NCBI GenBank assembly: GCA_021850745.1
Contig: JAJZKX010000056.1
Span: 1-8,572 of the forward strand
Source: Thermoplasmata archaeon
GTDB taxonomy: Archaea > Thermoplasmatota > Thermoplasmata > Thermoplasmatales > Thermoplasmataceae
Reading direction: 5' to 3'
DNA: 8,572 nt
Part shown: piece by piece, positions 5,802 through 8,572 of the stretch
Layout: the number at the start of each line of letters is the position of its first letter
How positions within the stretch are numbered: position 1 is the first letter of the stretch
Program-made: the position numbers and the translations under genes
Notes under the pieces: model-generated
Databases searched by the model: none
Told to the model about the DNA's origin: nothing
Seen by the model: the letters and a program-made list of their open reading frames with translations, nothing else

Positions 5802-7247
5802 ATGGCTTCCGGCATGTTCACAGACAGAACAAAAGTTTTAGAGTTTTTCAATTCAAGGGGACTTATTGTGGAGCCTGCTGCTTTGCAGATAATCATGGAG
5901 AGATCCCTGGGAACTATGATAACACATCTCCTTGACAATGAAACAGTGAAATCAGGGATCATAGGCAAAGAGAGCGTTTTAAACCTGATCGGAGGCAACC
6001 AGGTAAAAAATCCTGGGCAGATGAAGGAAATTGATGTAAATGACATAAGGGCAAACAGTTCTGTTGAAGATTTCAGGAAAATGTTTGTGAACAGGTATGA
6101 AACCCTGAAGAGCATTATTATTAACGCCGGAAAGCTGCGCCAGGTGGATTCAATCTCTGCAGTTAAAGAGAGGGACTTCAGGGAGGTAAAAATTGTGGGT
6201 ATGGTAAGCAACGTATCTGAAACAAGGAACGGCCATAAAAAATTCAGGATAGAAGATACTGAATCCTACATAGATGTCATAATACTGAAGAAGAACCCAA
6301 TGTCACAGGAGCTGCTGCTTAACGATGAAGTAGTGGGTGTAATTGGGGGAAAGGCAAGGGCAAATAATGACAGGGAGAAGTCAGATCCTGTAATTTTTGC
6401 AAATGAACTGATAAGGCCGGACATGCCTGAAAGGATTATAGACGATTCCGGGCTTCCCCCGGAATATGTGTGTTCGATTTCGGACATCCACGTTGGGAGC
6501 AAAACATTCATCAAGGAAGGGTTTGAAAGCTTCCTCAGGTGGGTCAATTCATCCAGTGATGAGGCAGCAAACCTGAAGCATCTCATCCTGAGCGGGGATG
6601 TTGTTGATGGCATAGGTGTATACCCAAACCAGGAAAACGACCTGGAACTTGTCAATCCAATGGACCAGTATGAATATCTTGCTGATCTCGTAAACCGGGT
6701 TCCATCAGACATCAGAGTATACATAATGCCAGGGAACCACGATACAGTAAGGCTGGCAGAACCCCAGCCTGAAATGAGCCCTGCAATAAGGAAAATGTTT
6801 ACCGGAAACGTAAAATTCCTTCCCAATCCCTATAACCTGAGGCTCAACAAGAAGCTTATAACGCTCTATCACGGCATGTCCCTGAATGATCTTATTGAAC
6901 TTATTCCAGGAGGAAACTTTGACAGCGTGGGCAAAGCCATCGAATTAATGCTTAAAAGAAGATATATGGGGCCAGTCCATGGAGGGAGAACACCTATAGT
7001 TCCGAACCAGATCGACAGCCATATTTTCCGTGAAGTTCCGGATATCTTTATCACAGGGCATATCCATGGCCATTATATTGGAAATTACAAGGGTGTGAGA
7101 TATGTCAATTCGTCAACATGGCAATCCCAGACAGAATATCAAAAAATGATGAACTATTCGCCTGATCCATGCATTGCAACTCTATTTGACCTGAATTCAA
7201 AAACAGTCGTAAAAAAGAATTTCCTTCCTAAAGCGTTCTCAGAATAA
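5802..7247 (+). CDS. polB: DNA polymerase D (family D) small subunit DP1, 3'-5' exonuclease
   Basis: A 481-aa subunit of the euryarchaeal replicative polymerase PolD; DP1 carries the proofreading nuclease and partners with DP2, which is not in the window. An N-terminal helical region (1-110) is followed by an OB-fold-like segment (about 120-205, with FREVKIVGMVSNV and YIDVIIL) and a calcineurin-like phosphoesterase domain (220-470). All metal-binding motifs are intact: SDIH (Asp228, His230), GDVVDG (Asp266), GNHD (Asn312, His313), YHG (His357) and GHIHGH (His420, His422), so exonuclease activity is expected, unlike the inactivated eukaryotic B-subunits. It is shorter than the roughly 600-residue Thermococcales DP1, mainly at the N-terminus and linker. 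ATG 5802 is supported by a TATA box about 23 nt upstream. The gene's last 20 bases overlap the convergent 113-aa gene. Confidence 0.97.
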   Translation: MASGMFTDRTKVLEFFNSRGLIVEPAALQIIMERSLGTMITHLLDNETVKSGIIGKESVLNLIGGNQVKNPGQMKEIDVNDIRANSSVEDFRKMFVNRYETLKSIIINAGKLRQVDSISAVKERDFREVKIVGMVSNVSETRNGHKKFRIEDTESYIDVIILKKNPMSQELLLNDEVVGVIGGKARANNDREKSDPVIFANELIRPDMPERIIDDSGLPPEYVCSISDIHVGSKTFIKEGFESFLRWVNSSSDEAANLKHLILSGDVVDGIGVYPNQENDLELVNPMDQYEYLADLVNRVPSDIRVYIMPGNHDTVRLAEPQPEMSPAIRKMFTGNVKFLPNPYNLRLNKKLITLYHGMSLNDLIELIPGGNFDSVGKAIELMLKRRYMGPVHGGRTPIVPNQIDSHIFREVPDIFITGHIHGHYIGNYKGVRYVNSSTWQSQTEYQKMMNYSPDPCIATLFDLNSKTVVKKNFLPKAFSE

Positions 7248-7569
7248 TTTCCTCAATTTCCTTCCTGAATGTATCCACAATGTCTTTTGTTGCAGTATCC
7301 CTTACAGACTGGGGAGCACTCATGAAACCTATCTTGGCAGTTATTTTTGCCATTTTTGCCATAGAGTCATATTCCTTCACTTTCGCTTCCAGATATCCCT
7401 CTATAACCCTGGCAAGCTCCTTCTTGAGTTCAGGATCTTCATTGAGCTTCTTCCTGACATACTCCTTTATGAGGTCTTTAACTATATCATGAAAAGCTTC
7501 CAGATACATTTCCTCAGAAGGGAGTGTGTTCATCATATCTTTTATATATTTTTGAATGTCTTCAGGCAT
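7228..7569 (-). CDS. Conserved-looking 113-aa helical protein of unknown function
   Basis: A small, charged protein starting MPEDIQKYIKDMM, almost entirely predicted helix, with heptad-like runs of Lys/Glu and Leu/Ile (for example EYVRKKLNEDPELKKELARV, about 36-55). No membrane segment, signal peptide, Cys cluster or recognised motif. Composition and codon use resemble the neighbouring genes, and an AT-rich promoter lies just upstream of ATG 7569, so it is likely real. It overlaps the 3' end of the DP1 gene tail-to-tail by 20 bp and is divergent from the eL41 gene. A structural or protein-binding role is possible; I do not assign a function. Confidence 0.75.
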   Translation of the reverse strand: MPEDIQKYIKDMMNTLPSEEMYLEAFHDIVKDLIKEYVRKKLNEDPELKKELARVIEGYLEAKVKEYDSMAKMAKITAKIGFMSAPQSVRDTATKDIVDTFRKEIEEIILRTL

Positions 7570-7607
7570 AAAATCAGAATGTAATAGAATAAATAAAGGT
7601 TCACAAA

Positions 7608-7619
7608 ATAAATATTTAT
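7608..7619. promoter_or_regulatory. Palindromic TATA element between divergent genes
   Basis: ATAAATATTTAT is a perfect palindrome lying 39 bp upstream of the 113-aa gene and 68 bp upstream of the eL41 start, so it could serve either or both directions. A second candidate for the leftward gene is the minus-strand run CTTTATTTATTC (about 7587-7598), whose spacing to ATG 7569 fits a leaderless message. It belongs to an 18-bp identity (7602-7619) with the RHH promoter. Confidence 0.5.
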
Positions 7620-7676
7620 AAGAAGTCTTAATATCCTTTTACTTTATGTGGGAAAAATAGTTACTGACTCACAATT

Positions 7677-7683
7677 GGGGTGA
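7677..7683 (+). promoter_or_regulatory. Shine-Dalgarno site (GGGGTGA) for the eL41 gene
   Basis: GGGGTGA ends 4 nt before TTG 7688, the same SD-to-start geometry as cydB. It supports the TTG start over the internal ATG at 7727. It also lies in the 5' arm of an 11-bp inverted repeat closing just after the stop codon. Confidence 0.6.
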
Positions 7684-7687
7684 AATA

Positions 7688-7795
7688 TTGAAACGAAGTT
7701 CAAGAGATTGGAAAAAAAGAGGAAACATGCGATGGAAATGGAAAAAGAAGAGAATTAGAAGGCTGAAGAGGCAGAGAAGAGCCAATAAATCCTGA
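7688..7795 (+). CDS. rpl41e: Large-subunit ribosomal protein eL41 (L41e), 35 aa, TTG start
   Basis: The core from the internal Met (7727) reads [18 protein letters not shown], the unmistakable eL41 signature: a single, almost wholly basic helix that sits at the ribosomal subunit interface as part of a bridge. Reading from TTG 7688 adds [12 protein letters not shown], which lines up with the N-terminus I recall for Thermococcales eL41 (KRRPRKWKKKGR before MRWKW). This start has a GGGGTGA SD, so it is preferred over the ATG at 7727, which would give 22 aa. The protein has no acidic residue apart from Asp7. Such a short gene is easily missed by gene finders. It is transcribed alone, divergent from the 113-aa gene, and followed by T-rich sequence. 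Confidence 0.9.
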   Translation: MKRSSRDWKKRGNMRWKWKKKRIRRLKRQRRANKS

Positions 7796-7805
7796 TTTCA
7801 CCCTA

Positions 7806-7824
7806 TTTTTACCAACTTATTTTT
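7806..7824 (+). terminator. T-tract terminator of the eL41 gene
   Basis: Two T5 tracts (7806-7810 and 7820-7824) follow 10 nt after the eL41 stop codon, typical of archaeal poly-T termination regions that do not need a hairpin. Confidence 0.5.
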
Positions 7825-8162
7825 ATTGAGAAATGGATTGTTATATTTTTATATGGTTTGGGCATAATTTCATATTTTAACGTGATCTATGTCTGTTTAT
7901 TCTTGAAGATTAGAATTCAATAATCTTGTATTAAGCCAAATCAATTATTTGCAGATATTTATACATAAGAAAGCAAATCGATATTGAAATACGTAAACCA
8001 AAGTAAAACCTCTCTTATTCCCTGAATTATAAAACTCAAAACATTCGGGCTCAATTGCGTTTCGCAATAGCCTTTTGCAATGATGCAGGAAATGAACATT
8101 GGGACTGCGAACTATTGAATAATAACTGCTATGATTTATGGGAAGAAATCTAAACAAATTTC
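7825..8162. other. AT-rich stretch without a supportable gene
   Basis: About 340 bp clearly richer in A+T than the genes to the left. A 70-codon open frame on the minus strand (7945-8157) is not convincing: it is rich in Phe, Tyr, Cys and His, has no SD, and runs through a hairpin. A TATA-like AGATATTTATACAT (7952-7965) and a stem-loop at 8048-8076 could delimit a small non-coding RNA, but no known RNA family is recognisable. No tRNA and no CRISPR-type direct repeats were seen. Confidence 0.5.
8048..8076 (+). terminator. Stem-loop followed by T4, possible intrinsic terminator
   Basis: ATTGCG (8054-8059) and CGCAAT (8063-8068) form a perfect 6-bp stem with a TTT loop. Across a small internal loop, GGC (8048-8050) pairs with GCC (8070-8072), and TTTT follows directly. 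This resembles an intrinsic terminator, but no gene is evident upstream to be terminated. Confidence 0.35.
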
Positions 8163-8327
8163 ATGAGGGGGTACGCTCTTTTTGAAACCGGAATCCTGCT
8201 CGCAATAAGTGTTGTAGGTGTTGTGAACACTATGGAAACCATTCATACCAGTAATTCATTCTCTTTGATTAAATTTTTAAAGTTCCAACTTACACTCGTT
8301 CAATCTCTTTGTAACATTTATCTTTAA
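8163..8327 (+). CDS. Short ORF with type IV pilin/archaellin-like N-terminus, possibly truncated
   Basis: 54 codons from ATG 8163 to TAA 8325. The start MRGYALFETGILLAISVVG has the layout of a class III signal peptide: Arg-Gly, then after the presumed cleavage Glu at +5 and a hydrophobic stretch of about 14 residues; ETGI also recalls archaellin N-termini. After residue 30 the sequence loses this character, and the frame ends inside the left arm of the 32-bp inverted repeat, so the reading may be a gene cut short by the rearrangement there. There is no clear SD; upstream is AT-rich. It is too short to assign by motif alone; it may be a remnant or a chance frame. Confidence 0.35.
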   Translation: MRGYALFETGILLAISVVGVVNTMETIHTSNSFSLIKFLKFQLTLVQSLCNIYL

Positions 8328-8354
8328 TTTTAGATATTTGGAGTATTCTTCTAA
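8277..8354 (-). pseudogene. Orphan coding fragment matching the gene at the right edge
   Basis: On the minus strand the frame encodes EEYSKYLKLK, identical to residues 22-31 of the partial gene at 8479, then INVTKRLNECKLEL and a stop. A TAG directly precedes it in frame and there is no start codon, so as it stands it is not expressed. It is either a decayed duplicate or a silent 3' cassette that an inversion between the repeat arms would join to the promoter and first 21 codons of the right-hand gene. Confidence 0.45.
8321..8352 (+). repeat. Left arm of an exact 32-bp inverted repeat
   Basis: These 32 bases are the exact reverse complement of 8541-8572. Identity stops sharply at 8352/8541 on the inner side; the outer limit is not known because the window ends at 8572. 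The arm carries part of a coding sequence (EEYSKYLKLK on the minus strand), which a typical transposon terminal repeat would not be expected to do. Confidence 0.95.
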
Positions 8355-8430
8355 CTATCCAGTTCGAAAAGAAAAGTTTATTAGAGTTGCATCCTCAATC
8401 ATAAATGAAATAGGCTATTTGATAAAACTA

Positions 8431-8466
8431 GTTGCAAACATTTAAATGCAACCGAAATATTTATTT
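8431..8466 (+). promoter_or_regulatory. Promoter region of the right-edge gene with palindromic elements
   Basis: GTTGCA (8431-8436) and TGCAAC (8447-8452) are inverted copies flanking a region that includes the palindrome CATTTAAATG (8439-8448). The AT-rich GAAATATTTATTTTT just after (8454-8468) is TATA-like but only about 17-20 nt from ATG 8479; the TTTAAA in the palindrome, about 36 nt upstream, fits a TATA box with a short leader better. One of these is the likely promoter; the inverted GTTGCA pair could be an operator. Confidence 0.4.
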
Positions 8467-8478
8467 TTGAATTAGGCC

Positions 8479-8572
8479 ATGGAAATAAAGGGAAATCGAA
8501 TCAGAGTCACATTTGAAAATAAAGGCAATTTTGCAATCCCAGAAGAATACTCCAAATATCTAAAATTAAAGA
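8479..8572 (+). CDS. N-terminus of an unrecognised protein, cut by the right window edge
   Basis: ATG 8479 opens a frame of 31 codons to the end of the window, beginning MEIKGNRIRVTFENKGNF. An in-frame TAG two codons upstream fixes the start at or after 8476; a weak AGG lies 3 nt before the ATG. The residues look like a real soluble protein (alternating charged and hydrophobic strand, then a helix EEYSKYLKLK), but no family can be named from 31 residues. Codons 22-31 lie in the inverted repeat arm and are duplicated, inverted, on the left side. Confidence 0.5.
   Translation, partial: MEIKGNRIRVTFENKGNFAIPEEYSKYLKLK
8541..8572 (-). repeat. Right arm of the exact 32-bp inverted repeat
   Basis: The reverse complement of 8321-8352, lying within the coding sequence that begins at 8479 and reaching the last base of the window. 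The segment between the arms (8353-8540, 188 bp) contains the promoter region and first 21 codons of that gene. Confidence 0.95.

Larger units (their letters stand above)
7676..7805 (+). repeat. Inverted repeat enclosing the eL41 gene and covering its SD
   Basis: TGGGGTGAAAT (7676-7686) can pair with ATTTCACCCTA (7795-7805) over 11 bp with one G-U wobble in RNA. The 5' arm contains the whole SD and the 3' arm begins at the last base of the stop codon. Folding would close the 35-codon message into a loop and hide the ribosome binding site. The complementarity is directly visible; any regulatory role is inference. Confidence 0.5.

Noticed and set aside
6266..6826. Long minus-strand frames opposite the DP1 gene (also 5771-6211)
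   Set aside because: DP1 motifs on the plus strand are complete; the antisense frames are Ser/Phe-rich shadows.
8085..8150. ATGATGC near-match to a C box, considered for a C/D box sRNA
   Set aside because: No CTGA D box at proper spacing and no terminal stem.
7945..8157. 70-codon minus-strand ORF in the AT-rich region
   Set aside because: Unusual composition, no SD or TATA at a sensible distance, and it runs through a stem-loop; more likely a chance frame.
7676..8572. CRISPR array or integrase attachment site in the gene-poor end
   Set aside because: No regularly spaced direct repeats, no tRNA gene and no recombinase are visible within the window.

Overview
The window looks like chromosomal DNA of an archaeon, most probably a Thermoplasmatales-type (Thermoplasmatota) euryarchaeon. 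The evidence is a DNA polymerase D small subunit (DP1), a tiny ribosomal protein eL41, archaeal TATA boxes 23-32 nt upstream of start codons (leaderless or near-leaderless transcripts), Shine-Dalgarno sites of the GAGGTGA type inside operons, and heavy AGG/AGA/ATA codon use. The order-level assignment is inference.

Layout. Positions 1-999 (minus) hold the N-terminal two thirds of a UbiD-family decarboxylase that runs off the left edge. Positions 1063-1632 (minus) encode a ribbon-helix-helix (RHH) DNA-binding protein. From a 178-bp divergent promoter region, carrying three copies of a TTACACAAAA-like motif, a rightward operon starts: a 7-TM protein of unknown function (1811-2479), cytochrome bd oxidase subunit I (cydA, 2466-3833) and subunit II (cydB, 3835-4785). 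A convergent EamA/DMT transporter follows (4823-5689, minus). It is divergent from the DP1 gene (5802-7247, plus), whose 3' end overlaps a convergent 113-aa helical protein gene (7228-7569, minus). That gene is divergent from a 35-aa eL41 gene with a TTG start (7688-7795). The rest, 7796-8572, is AT-rich and poor in genes. It holds a hairpin, a 54-aa ORF with a pilin-like N-terminus, and, at the right edge, an exact 32-bp inverted repeat (8321-8352 / 8541-8572) around the promoter and first codons of a new gene.

How they fit together. The left half is a respiratory module: a quinol oxidase, a candidate local regulator with candidate operators, an unknown membrane protein translationally coupled to cydA, and nearby a UbiD enzyme that could serve menaquinone synthesis. 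The right half has housekeeping genes (replicative polymerase exonuclease subunit, eL41) next to a possibly rearranging locus. Points most worth checking: (1) the inverted repeat, which could flip a promoter plus 5' coding segment between two 3' ends; (2) the cydA start, which appears to be a non-canonical ATT because the usual start codon call removes the conserved haem-ligand histidine; (3) the candidate RHH/cyd regulon motif.
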